From contig JAOXYB010055968.1 in the NCBI GenBank assembly GCA_028565635.1, positions 1 to 11,142 on the forward strand: DNA of 11,142 nt, read 5' to 3'. This stretch comes from Phoronis ovalis. Taxonomy: Eukaryota > Phoronida > Phoronidae. Under the pieces are notes generated by a model, which saw nothing but the letters and a program-made list of their open reading frames with translations, was not told where the DNA came from and ran no database searches. The position numbers and the translations under genes were made by a program. Position 1 is the first letter of the stretch; every line of letters starts with the position of its first letter. Shown here one piece after another: positions 1-7,871 of the stretch.

Positions 1-5
1 ATGAC

Positions 6-128
6 GGTTCGAGTAGCAGGAATTTTGGTGCGAAACCCGGAAAATGGGTTCGAATGGTAGGAAACAGGTCCGCGAATACGGATTGACGGTTCGAGTCTAC
101 GCTGGTTAGGTAGGCCTGTAATAGCACA
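6..128. repeat. Degenerate 41-bp tandem repeat, about three units, cut by the window edge
   Basis: The octamer GGTTCGAG/GGTTCGAA recurs at 6, 47 and 88, exactly 41 bp apart. Units 1 and 2 share further positions (GGTTCGA.T.G.AGGAA and a CGGA block near the unit end). Unit 3 is more diverged beyond its first 10 bases. The stretch is visibly richer in G+C and CpG than the AT-rich DNA after it. The array probably continues to the left of the window. The core resembles the GGTTCGA of a tRNA B box, but no T-stem pairing surrounds it. Confidence 0.6.
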
Positions 129-624
129 GCTATCTAATAATGTCAACTAAATATGATTAAGCAAATATGTTCCCTAATAATCAAAATCTAATTAGCATAG
201 TTTATTAGATAACTGATAGGTAGTTGCATTCATTTTTGTTTATTTTCATACCTATGTAATTAACTAATTAGTTCCTACAATCCTACTACTACTACGAACA
301 ACACTGTTCTCAATGTCCAGTTATCACTTATTTACTTTCATATTTGTAAATGTTGTACAACATGTATAGGTAATATACATACTGTACATGTATCTGATAC
401 ATATTTTACAATATCGTATTTACTTTGAATTGAACACTAACTTCATTGCTACTGTTGTGATTCATGAAAGGCAGTTAGTTAGCAACAAACACTCGTAGAC
501 ATGTAATGTTGCTATTGCTACAGAATGGTTTGAAGCTATGCTTAGAAGTGGTGTGTATATTTGCATGATCTTGCTTGACAGTTGTACTGAACCATTTGTA
601 ATTTCTGGTTTATTTTTCTTTCAG
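129..624. other. Non-coding AT-rich stretch, probably intron or 5' flank of the NLR gene
   Basis: No convincing domain-bearing coding sequence was found here. The end of the stretch is a strong acceptor: a pyrimidine-rich run followed by TTTCTTTCAG at 615-624, immediately before the pre-NACHT exon. One possible 27-nt mini-exon lies at 524-550. It follows an acceptor-like TTGCTACAG, precedes GTGTGT, reads WFEAMLRS, and has phase 1 at both ends, which matches the phase of the 625 exon. That is too short to believe without transcripts. No start codon or N-terminal effector domain of the NLR could be placed, so it probably lies upstream of the window. Confidence 0.4.
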
Positions 625-772
625 ACGACAGTGTCCTACTCAAGAATGAGTTGATGACGTATTACAGTAAACATTGTAGTCAAATCACCCCTCTCAGCTG
701 GAATCCTGAGTTTAAATTATCTATGAAGGAGACATACACAACACTTACATTGGAGAATAAGTACTCCTTCAG
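625..772 (+). CDS. Pre-NACHT exon of the NLR gene
   Basis: This is an internal exon of about 49 residues between a good acceptor (TTTCTTTCAG, 615-624) and a donor (AG|GTACAA, 773). It enters in phase 1 and leaves in phase 2. Its peptide begins DSVLLKNELMTYYSKHC and continues with PLSWNPEFKLSMKETYTTL. The pattern LK..L..YY......PLSW...F.L.M...YT.L is what precedes the NACHT domain in many invertebrate NLR-like proteins, where it bridges the N-terminal effector region to the ATPase. I recognise it by that pattern and by its position upstream of a NACHT on the same strand. It is absent from simple ORF scans because it has no start codon. The phase does not join directly to the 1728 exon (phase 0), so either a small exon lies between them or an alternative splice site is used. 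Confidence 0.72.
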
Positions 773-1727
773 GTACAAATTGAAGACCTGTTGAAAATGA
801 TAATGGGACATTTCCAATTGTAATCTATAATTTCAATCAGTGCAGTAAGCAGAATTCTTCAAACTGTACGCTGACATGTACAGTCAAGTAATGTAAAATT
901 GTGTATACATTAAAAGACAAAATAAGTAGAGAAATTGGGGCAATTGTACAACTTCTGTAAGTTGTGATTCGATCTACAATTTGTGGCAATATATTTCCTG
1001 AGGTAGTCTTCGGGATTTGAAAGCAAAAATATTGGTAGTCATAACAGCACAATAACTTAACTGAGAATAGGGTAAATACTGGCGTTTTATGTTATTCACA
1101 TATCTTAAAATATATCAGGAGATGCAACTGAATTTTGTCAGCTAATGAAATACAATGTTTAAAACATTTCAGACATGTAGTTGATACTAGAAAGAATCTT
1201 ACCTATGGCTTAAAAAAATTATCCCTACATTTTAATAAACCCTGTACACATTACATTTCAAATCAGAGATACAGACAGTGGTCAGCTTGCCAGTTAAACC
1301 TATTCAATGGCATTCGGCTTTGTTTGAGCCTCATTATGGATTCGAAAATGATTTAAAGCCTCGATATTTACAAACAGTCAAACAAATTCCGACAACAAAC
1401 TGGATATTTTTTGAAAAACAATTAAATTATTTTGCATAAATGCAAATTGCAGTGATTTTGTAGTTCATCTTTACAGAAGAAACACCACAAGACTCAAAAC
1501 ATTAAATATTGTCTAATAAAAAGTTTTATTTATCATACATGTACTTCCACTAAGTTATTCATGCTGACATGACAAGATTAGATTTGTAGTTTACGTGCTC
1601 GCAACTTACAAAACTTGTGCTTTTGCCCTAGCTCAAATAATCTGTGATGAGTTTCACTTTCAAAATAATACTTATGTAAAATTGTCCTTCAAAGATTAAA
1701 CTTTAACAAACACCAAACTTATTGCAG
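773..1727 (+). other. Probable intron(s) inside the NLR gene, with one candidate mini-exon
   Basis: The stretch runs from a GTACAA donor to TTATTGCAG at 1719-1727, and no recognisable domain is encoded in it. The flanking exons disagree in phase (2 versus 0), so an extra exon is expected. The best candidate is 1477-1510: acceptor CATCTTTACAG, 34 nt reading NTTRLKTLNI, then GTCTAA. It enters in phase 2 and leaves in phase 0, exactly as needed, but the donor is weak. An open frame at 1135-1356 has no recognisable domain and is treated as chance. Confidence 0.45.
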
Positions 1728-1806
1728 CAACAGAGAGAAAAAAGAAACTCGATCATAAATAAGATGTTAAGTAATGCTATGCTTTTGGATCAAGCTGCAG
1801 CGAAAG
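1728..1806 (+). CDS. Linker exon between pre-NACHT region and NACHT ATPase
   Basis: This is a 79-nt internal exon. A clean acceptor (TTATTGCAG) precedes a frame that starts QQREKRNSIINKMLSNAML and stays open to AAAG|GTAGTC at 1806/1807. It leaves in phase 1. The next exon also enters in phase 1 if its acceptor is the AAAG ending at 1919, so the join is in frame and reads AAAKGEISLEEIF, leading directly to the NACHT. Charged helical sequence of this sort is usual just before a NACHT P-loop. The 113-nt intron (1807-1919) has GT..AG ends and a long T-rich tract at 1886-1900. Weaknesses: another AG (1907-1908) lies upstream of the chosen acceptor, and the exon is short. Confidence 0.6.
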
Positions 1807-1919
1807 GTAGTCATCTGTGATTGTTAGACTGGATATTTATATGACATGGCTAATGTGTGCATGTGCATGCGCACTTATATTGCATTTTTTTCTTTTTTTA
1901 TTACTTAGGTGTAACAAAG

Positions 1920-3034
1920 GTGAAATATCGTTGGAGGAAATTTTTGCACCATCCTGTGATTCCAACTCAGAATCTTCACATGGTAAACACTATCCAGCGC
2001 CAACAAGAATTTTGATAGAGGGCGCTCCTGGCACTGGTAAATCAACGTTATGTAAGAAATTGTTGCATGCCTGGGCAAACCCAACTGATGGTGACAAATG
2101 GAAATTACACAACTTTCAGATGGTAGTGTTCTTAGAAGCTAGATATATTACTAACTTAACAGATCAGGATTGTTTAGTTAAAGAGGTTTATTCCCAGCTG
2201 TTTGAAGGTAGCAGTGTAACTGAAACGAAGTTAAAACAATACTTGCTAGAAGGTCGAAATCAGAAGGATATTTTAATAATTGTAGATGGTTATGATGAAA
2301 TACATAAACATAGTGAGGGTTTATTAGAGTTAATGCAAGGTAAGATTCTTCGTGATGTGTATGTCCTTGTGACATCTCGTCCCATACAATCTACAAAAGC
2401 AAAACACTGCTTCGAAAAATTTGATAAACTGATTAGAATTGTAGGTTTTAATGAAGAACAATCTAATAGCTTTATAAAGAAATATGCAGATGTGTCCAGA
2501 CAAGGACAAGACTTAATAGACAGAGTCACTAAATTAATAAAAACAAATAGTAAGGTAAAAGAACTCTCTTTTAATCCTCTGACGTTGAATATTTTAATTT
2601 TAATATTGGAAGATCAAAGAGAAGGAAAAACTTCAGATTTTGCAAATATAACAGAGCTGTACACTGAGTTAACAAAATATATAACTCGACGTTTCTGTGA
2701 ATTTAGAAAATTATCCTATAATGAAGAATTTTATGAAGCCATTTTGTCAGATTGTGGTACCATTGCATTAGAAGGTCTTTTAAATAATGCGGTTATTTTC
2801 CGCATTAATGACCTGAAGAAAATGCAATTATCCAATGAAAAAAGTGTCTTAGAAGTAGGTTTTCTTGTCTTGGATAATACTTGGTTAACAATGCAAACAT
2901 TGGAAGACCCTGTGTATTTTATGCATAAAAGTGTTCAAGAATTTTGTGCAGCTTTCAAGCTGTCTGTGATGAATAAACAAGACTTTGCCAAATATGAAAA
3001 GAAAATCCCACTTGATCCAGTATTGAAATCAAAC
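1920..3034 (+). CDS. NACHT NTPase region of an NLR-type immune receptor
   Basis: This encodes the nucleotide-binding switch of a NACHT-LRR protein, a family of cytosolic sensors that oligomerise after ATP/ADP exchange. Visible motifs: Walker A GAPGTGKST (2021-2047, with LIEG before it), Walker B ILIIVDGYDE (the first Asp codon is 2285-2287, with the extra acidic pair typical of NACHT), sensor-1 VLVTSRP (about 2365-2385), a proline-containing LSFNPLTLNIL segment (about 2567-2600), and the winged-helix HKSVQEFCAAF around 2924-2956 with the His kept. The length from P-loop to winged helix is normal for the family. The same frame extends upstream to 1817, but that part is judged intronic because it runs through the polypyrimidine tract. 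The frame ends at TGA 3068-3070, while LRR homology continues in another frame from about 3027. The ATPase motifs themselves are undamaged. Confidence 0.9.
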
Positions 3035-3521
3035 AACGGTGCTAAGCATGTTGGGACAAAACAATTCTGAAGGAAATGTGGATTCTGTCCTCAGTAATAT
3101 CGGAGTGAAAAACATATTAACAGCCACCAGATGTAACGTATGGACTGTATTTAAACGCAATGATTTAGATGTATTATTATTGTCATTAAAGCAAATAAAA
3201 TCAGTTACTGACATAGATTTTAGTTCAAATCAACTTGGTGCTAATAGTTATGATATATTATTACCATGTTGCAGTACACATTTAGATCTTAGTTCACATC
3301 AGATTAGTAATAGGTCTGCTGAATTTCTGCGTCTTGTCGTCCGCAGCAACCAGGCACTAACTCAGTTAGATATTAGATCAAATCAGATTGGTGATAGTGG
3401 TGTTAAATATTTGAGTGAGGTTCTATATAGGAACCAGACACTAACTCATTTAGATATTACATCTAGTTCATATCAAGGCTATAGAGGTGCTAGACACAAG
3501 AGGAGGAGATTGATACAGAAC
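3027..3521 (+). pseudogene. LRR region of the same NLR, displaced by a +1 frame break
   Basis: This continues the NACHT protein in the next frame, which opens after a TGA at 3024-3026. It shows a NACHT-to-LRR connector (VLSMLGQNNSEGN, then VKNILTATRCNVW), one irregular leading repeat (SVTDIDFSSNQLGANSYD), and then three aligned LRR units with leucine-rich cores HLDLSSHQIS, LTQLDIRSNQIGDSG and LTHLDI. The unit is 28 residues (84 bp), as in NLR-type LRRs, where such repeats form the ligand-sensing or autoinhibitory solenoid. The last unit is degenerate (SSSYQGYRGARHKRRR where a D.G...L.E.L pattern is expected) and has one extra residue. No intron of normal size can join this frame to the NACHT frame, so either a genuine lesion or a base-calling indel is needed. 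Confidence 0.8.
3273..3519 (+). repeat. 84-bp LRR-coding tandem repeats, three units
   Basis: The LRR cores fall at 84-bp spacing: conserved leucine codons at 3282, 3366 and 3450. The two later units are close at DNA level, with ACTAACTCAG/ATTTAGATATT shared at 3356 and 3440. This suggests recent unit duplication or strong constraint. The remaining LRR core, in the C-terminal segment, is 103 bp further on (3553). That is one extra codon plus a 16-bp insertion. Confidence 0.8.
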
Positions 3522-3537
3522 ATGTGAGACGCACAAC

Positions 3538-3654
3538 ACGTCCTTGACCTTTTTAAATTTGAGTAACAACTGTATCGACGAGACTGAAAAACAGAACTTT
3601 AAAGAGATTGTTGATGTAATCAGAAAGCATCGGCACTTTGAGTTGTTCATATAA
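3538..3654 (+). pseudogene. C-terminal LRR and tail of the NLR, in a third frame
   Basis: This segment reads TSLTFLNLSNNCIDETEKQ followed by a short helix ending RKHRHFELFI and TAA at 3652-3654. A final L..LNLS.NCID.ET repeat followed by a charged helix and K/RHRHFEL is the usual ending of such invertebrate NLR LRR domains, so this is the true C-terminus of the gene. It is in frame 1, whereas the preceding LRRs are in frame 0. The two are separated by TGA at 3525-3527 and a 16-bp insertion (3522-3537). With that insertion set aside, the preceding LIQN runs directly into TSLTF. The segment has no stop before the natural one, so decay, if real, is recent. Confidence 0.75.
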
Positions 3655-4216
3655 AGTATAGCACAGGGGTGATATCGGGTGTGAATAATATAAATTGTGG
3701 CATAATGAAATACATGTAGGGAAACAAGTAGAAGTGTATGTCTTAGCAAGTAAAACAATAAGCAGTTTAAATACATATTGATTTGAATCATTAAACAATA
3801 GTCTGCCGCGTTATATTAATATCATTCCTCAACCTACTTTTTATGCAAAAATTACTCTGTTGCATAAAACAACCGTGATACCTGATATATGTTAACATGC
3901 GTTATCTGTCAAAGAATTATTATTACAGTTATCAACGAGTAGGGTTTAGTTTAGCTTATAATACATGTCAATATTTGAAATATGTTTTTCTTTTTTTATG
4001 TTTTGAGTTTTCTATAACTTTTTATTTATTGCTTAAAATGAATTGTAAAAATACTGCGGCTGGCTGTTTTGTAGATATTTTAAGGATGTTTGTACAAATA
4101 TATTCTGGTCAATGTGTTCAGTGTTGCAGAGTACTTTTTTGTTATAAGTGTTCATATGCATTATATTGTACATAGTAACAATTTAATATTACAATTCATC
4201 GATTACTATTTTTGTG
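3655..4216. other. 3' flank of the NLR gene, no gene recognised
   Basis: The DNA is AT-rich. An open frame of 92 codons (3897-4175) has a Phe/Tyr/Cys-rich composition, as expected of translated T-rich DNA. It shows no domain, signal or splice evidence, so it is left uncalled. Confidence 0.5.
3790..3795 (+). terminator. Possible ATTAAA polyadenylation signal for the NLR gene
   Basis: ATTAAA lies about 136 nt after the NLR stop codon. It is the commonest variant of the animal poly(A) signal. No canonical AATAAA occurs between the stop and about 4375 (one is at 4376-4381). In AT-rich DNA such hexamers are frequent by chance. Confidence 0.25.
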
Positions 4217-4299
4217 AGTGTCCTGAGAAATGTATTCGCGTCTTTTACAAATGAATACTTAAACATTTGTAAAAGACGCAAATAATTTCTCAGGACACT
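4217..4299. repeat. Long near-perfect inverted repeat (hairpin, about 36-bp stem, 10-nt loop)
   Basis: The left arm (4217-4253) begins AGTGTCCTGAGAAAT and ends TCTTTTACAAATG. The right arm (4264-4299) is its reverse complement apart from a one-base length difference and about two mismatches in the middle, and the loop is only 10 nt. Weaker pairing seems to extend a further 10-12 bp on both sides (CTATTTTTG outside the left arm against GAAAAACATAG outside the right). It could be a foldback transposon remnant (MITE-like), an unusual miRNA-type precursor or a structured 3' UTR element. The minus-strand ORF over it (4189-4458) is considered an accident. Confidence 0.9.
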
Positions 4300-6488
4300 G
4301 AAAAACATAGAAACGTGTATTCTACCAGATAAGGTGGACGCATAGAAACGCCATTCTTGTTTCTGATTTGCTGTAAATAAAACAACATTCCAGCTAAATA
4401 ATTTGTTTATTGATTTACGTCGTGTCTGTATCCCCAGATAATTGCCCATAAAGCACATCTCATACAGAACTGCATTTAAATAATTAAGAAAAAACTGATG
4501 TGAAAAAACACCAAAAAATCGAAAAAATCCACGTACAACGGAGATATATTAAAACTATTATCTGATGATGCATCCGTATATCAGTAATAACTGTTGATTG
4601 CATGCTGGCCAAAGGGAAGACTTACACTTGATACTAATCGAAGGAATTCGTTTCATTCTATTATTTTAAATCCAAACTATGTTTCATTGCGAAGTAGCAT
4701 GATCAATATAATTAATACGAACATATCTAATAACGATATGTAATAACGATCAACAATTGTTACTTCTAAGGATATGCTTTCTTATCACTTCTAAACCAGT
4801 GCATATGCAGCGATAATTTGTAGTCAGATTTCTAGCAAAGCTGACCGGAAAAAACATTGGTACAATGTTTAGCTACCTACTATTAAACGCGGCCTCAGTT
4901 TTATGTATAGCCTCTAATTGGTGGTGTACTTTCTATACACAACTTTTATAAAATAACTGTTTCCTTATTCGTCCACCTGGGCATACGAGCAGCTGGGAGA
5001 AGACAAAATGATACATAACTCAAACCTGTATCTTACCCTAGCAGTGTGACGTAGACCCCAGGCCAGTGTATCCAAAAAAAAAGCAATATAACCAAAATTA
5101 AATGTTATACTTGCAAAAATGGTATACCTGCAAGAGGATGATTATCTTGGTATATACCGTATACCCTCCAGACAAAGCTTATTTTCCGCATTTTAATCGG
5201 ATTTGTTATGCAAAAGAACACGTAGTTCTGCTTAAAACATATTTCTAACAATTTCTCGATTATAACCCATAAAGAGGTATTTTTAAGATAAAACAAATAT
5301 GAAACGTAAATTATAAATTTACCTTTATCTTTGAATGCTGCAGTTGAAACCTGGCTACGAAAAATATTGAAATATAATGCAGATTAATATTTTTATGCAA
5401 AAGGTTCGTTTGCATATCAATATTAAGGGACGCATCCCAATTACATATCCAAATCTTATGTTTTGCAAAAGGTGCATGCATACATTAGTTGCAATATATA
5501 ATATATTATCTAGCTGTAGTGTATCAAGGAAACAACTGCAACCTCAAATGATTCCAAAATTAGAATAAAACATAGTTCTGAACGGAACTATTTATAACTT
5601 AACTGTCATGTAGATTGTAGGAATATTCTTTATTTGAAACATTTGTTAAAGCGTGTCTCCCCGAGCGTCCCCGCTCCCTTCTCGGGGTTAATACAAATTC
5701 AGTGCCATCTGGTTGAAAATACTTGATTCACGGAGTTCTAAAATTAAACGTTCTGTCACAAATTCAACTGTTCACTTGGCGAGCATAATACCACAACTGT
5801 TACAATTATAGTACAATAGATAAATAGCTTAAATATCTTTGTATAAAAAGGATTTCTAAACATTTCTTTAGTTGAGCTGGTAGAATTCCTTTCAATAAAT
5901 ACCTGCAAATGCAGTTATTCACAACGTTTCTAGTCGCTCCGAAACAAGTTTACGCTACAATTGTCCCAGCAAGCAGGATTCCTTGGCGAATTACATGGCT
6001 ACGTGGCTAATCGTTTAATCCGTTCAATAAAATGGCTAAAAGTCAGTAAACTATCCACGTTTCACGCTACATTGGGTCCAGTGTAAGCAAACGCCCTATA
6101 AGACTATTTGATATATAGACACTAACAAATGAAATTAATATAGATCGTATATAGATATAGTATAATATATGTTTATTTACAAAATAACATTAGGCAACTA
6201 TGTGCCTTTGCTGTTACACACATATAAAACAGAGGCAAATAGCATTATCAGATCTTAAAGTTTCATACCATTCATTTTCAACTTTAATAAAGCCCATGGT
6301 ATTCATATGCAGTAAAGTTGCTAACTATTTGTGGAGCACTACAAGAGAGATAGTCAGTTTATTGAAAAACATCAATTATACACTATTCATTAATACAAAG
6401 AACACTGACCGTACAACTAAATATACACAGCTATTACAACATCTTTAAAATAGTGTGAACACTTGCTATAACGTCTGAATTGTTTCAG
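4300..6488. other. Long AT-rich intergenic region without a recognised gene
   Basis: No conserved protein motif was recognised on either strand. If the caspase gene downstream has an N-terminal DED or CARD exon, it should lie here, but I could not see one. Small structures noted are a direct repeat TAATAACGAT at 4728 and 4741, a short palindrome AAACATTG-GTA-CAATGTTT at 4852-4870, GGTATACC-type palindromes near 5118-5167, and a GC-rich hairpin at 5659-5687. Open frames at 5377-5568 and 6200-6448 are unconvincing. Confidence 0.5.
5659..5687. repeat. Short GC-rich hairpin in AT-rich DNA
   Basis: CCCCGAG at 5659-5665 pairs perfectly with CTCGGGG at 5681-5687, leaving a 15-nt loop. An alternative inner pairing, GAGCG with CGCTC (5663-5676), competes with it. 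The local GC content is far above the neighbourhood. No function can be assigned. Confidence 0.5.
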
Positions 6489-6535
6489 GAATGATGAGCA
6501 TGTGCTGACTATCAATAACAAAGATGAATACAGTT
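6489..6535 (+). CDS. Candidate first caspase-domain exon (INN strand)
   Basis: An acceptor-like TTGTTTCAG (6480-6488) is followed by a frame reading NDEHVLTINNKDEYS. The first beta strand of caspase large subunits typically reads G..LIINN..F, and LTINNKDEY fits this. It lies about 0.8 kb upstream of the exon carrying the catalytic residues, on the same strand. A possible donor, T|GTAGAA, ends the exon at 6535 in phase 1. The next caspase segment, with the R.GT..D motif and its substrate-binding Arg, should follow but was not found before 7300. The match rests on a few residues and may be chance, although the position favours it. Confidence 0.4.
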
Positions 6536-7316
6536 GTAGAAATATTAACCATTATTTATTTTAAAAGTAGACATGTAGTTATTAATGATAAGTAAGTATA
6601 AGCCGGACAGTAAGGTGTGGCTGTGTGAGCCACAGTGTACTCTCTCTGTATGACTGCCTATATTGATGAGTTGCGGACACTTATATACAGGAACGCAGTA
6701 GGTAAATATAGCCCACTAGTGTAGGGGTTTGAGACACAGTATAAATATAAAACAATAGACAGGAAAAGTAACTTACCATAATAAGAGTTTGAAATATAAC
6801 ACCCTGTCACCTAATATAATATTAACTACTTCTAATTATTAGTACATCAGTGATAAAACTTATTATTTGAATGGTCCAAAATTTACATCAAAAATCAAAT
6901 CAAAGTGTAACATTAATTATTAATTAGCACTATGTTTATTGGTAGAGTACGCCTATGACGTATTTGATTTGACTTTTGAGGCAACTTGAAATATCCACTT
7001 GCAAGTTTATTGCAATATTTTTACGTCCGTAGAAATAGTAGTTTTTTAACAGTCCAACAGTTGCCCTAAAAATCAAATTGAATGGTTAGATAGTAAGGAA
7101 CAAGGTATATTACAAAGCAAATACACATTTGACTTGATTTTTAAAGGAACGTTTTGACAAATCCACAGACAACTGAAGATGTCACTGCAATACTTTAACA
7201 TATCAGTATACTAAGCATTAAAAGTAGGCTTCGATTGGACTAAATATTTTTTTTAATTGTCCAAAGGCTGCCTCAAGGGTAAAATTGAAAACAAATGGAG
7301 AAAACAAAATACAAAG
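6536..7316. other. Intron or broken region of the caspase gene, repeat-filled
   Basis: About 40-50 caspase residues (R.GT..D through the loop before the catalytic-His strand) are expected here and were not recognised. A short open segment, YIDELRTLIYRNAVG, at about 6660-6705 before G|GTAAAT resembles nothing firmly. Also visible is a small hairpin TGTGGCT/AGCCACA near 6618-6638. The right half is occupied by diverged inverted repeats. Confidence 0.45.
6870..7295. repeat. Cluster of diverged inverted and tandem repeat units, MITE-like
   Basis: A left-arm motif, GTCCAA followed by a CC(C/T) box, TCAAAAATCAAAT and AA, recurs at about 6874, 7052 and 7259. Reverse-complement arms lie between: TTTGATTTGACTTTTGA at 6963-6979 pairs with 6888-6904 at 16 of 17 positions, and 7126-7147 pairs more loosely with 7064-7085. 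The block 7052-7250 begins GTCCAA and ends TTGGAC. The simplest reading is two or three old copies of a short foldback element of about 180-205 bp inserted in tandem or nested. No transposase is present. Confidence 0.55.
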
Positions 7317-7529
7317 TTATTGGTTATCATCTTTTGGATCACATTTCATTCAGCTGTTTCATGTGCTGCAATATGAGTCATGGCGATAGTGGGCAGACAA
7401 CTGGTACTGATGGAGTGTTAGTTCCTCTGATTGAACTGATGTCGAAGTTTACCTCAGCTAAATGTCCTTCACTCAAGGACAAGCCAAAAGTGTCCCTGGC
7501 TGCGTCTTGTCAAGGAAAAAAAACAGAAG
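7317..7529 (+). CDS. Caspase large-subunit exon with catalytic His and Cys
   Basis: Caspases are cysteine proteases that cleave after Asp in apoptosis and inflammation. This exon matches the second half of the p20 subunit of initiator (caspase-8/10-like) members: DHISFSCFMCCNMSHGDSG, then GTDG..VP..EL.SKFT, then KCPSLKDKPKV and the active-site cysteine in ASCQG. The catalytic His codon is 7379-7381 in SHG and the Cys codon is 7508-7510. The usual QAC(R/Q)G is changed: Gln-Ala before Cys is Ala-Ser, which removes the conserved Gln of the substrate pocket. The frame is open from 7289, and the 5' boundary is uncertain: AAAG|TT at 7316 is one choice, because a TGA at 7286 excludes a longer exon. 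The donor GAAG|GTTAGA leaves in phase 1, matching the next exon. Confidence 0.82.
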
Positions 7530-7871
7530 GTTAGATCGTGTACTATGTAACAACAAACAGAATTCATAGCAGGGTCAAACAAAAAGGATTTGTAAAAATA
7601 AAGCTAAATTTTATCGCTATTCATTTGCACTTTAAAAACAATCTAATTTTTCATTATTTTTTTAATAGTTTTAAATGTCCCCAATACAAACGCTTTGTGA
7701 TCCCATGATATATCTACGATCATGACAGATGTTATTATTTTAGCAACTCAAAAGCTGATTAGATCAGTAAACTAAATTTAAAATATCAGCTTCCTATGTG
7801 ATGTCTGAATTAATGTGTGATTAAGAGTATAGTATTTTCGTTATTTTTTCGGTTTGTTTATTTTTTTGCAG
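7530..7871 (+). other. Intron between caspase large- and small-subunit exons
   Basis: This 342-nt interval starts GTTAGA and ends TATTTTTTTGCAG after a strong pyrimidine tract. It is phase 1 on both sides. Joining the flanks keeps the caspase frame and produces a linker of roughly the usual length between p20 and p10. Confidence 0.75.

Noticed and set aside
47-54. GGTTCGAA as the T-loop of a tRNA gene
   Set aside because: There is no complementary T-stem, anticodon arm or acceptor stem around any of the three copies.
1135-1356. 73-codon ORF in the presumed NLR intron
   Set aside because: It has no domain, starts at a non-ATG codon, and the phases do not fit the flanking exons.
1907-1908. 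Acceptor TTACTTAG as the 5' boundary of the NACHT exon
   Set aside because: It would need a phase-2 upstream exon. The frame from 1728 ends in phase 1, which fits the AAAG at 1916-1919 instead. It is kept as an alternative only if another upstream exon is used.
1817-1909. Hydrophobic N-terminus (a possible membrane anchor) in front of the NACHT in the long ORF
   Set aside because: The Phe/Leu run is the translated polypyrimidine tract before a splice acceptor. A phase-compatible exon exists at 1728-1806, so this segment is better read as intron.
3525-3563. GTGAGA at 3525 as a donor of a 39-nt intron ending TTTGAG
   Set aside because: The phases agree, but it would remove the conserved LTFLNLS core of the last LRR, and the intron would be very short. 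A 16-bp insertion explains the break better.
3897-4175. 92-codon ORF after the NLR
   Set aside because: It has low-complexity composition typical of T-rich DNA, no domain and no splice support.
4189-4458. 89-codon minus-strand ORF
   Set aside because: It is read through both arms of the 4217-4299 hairpin and is unlikely to be coding.
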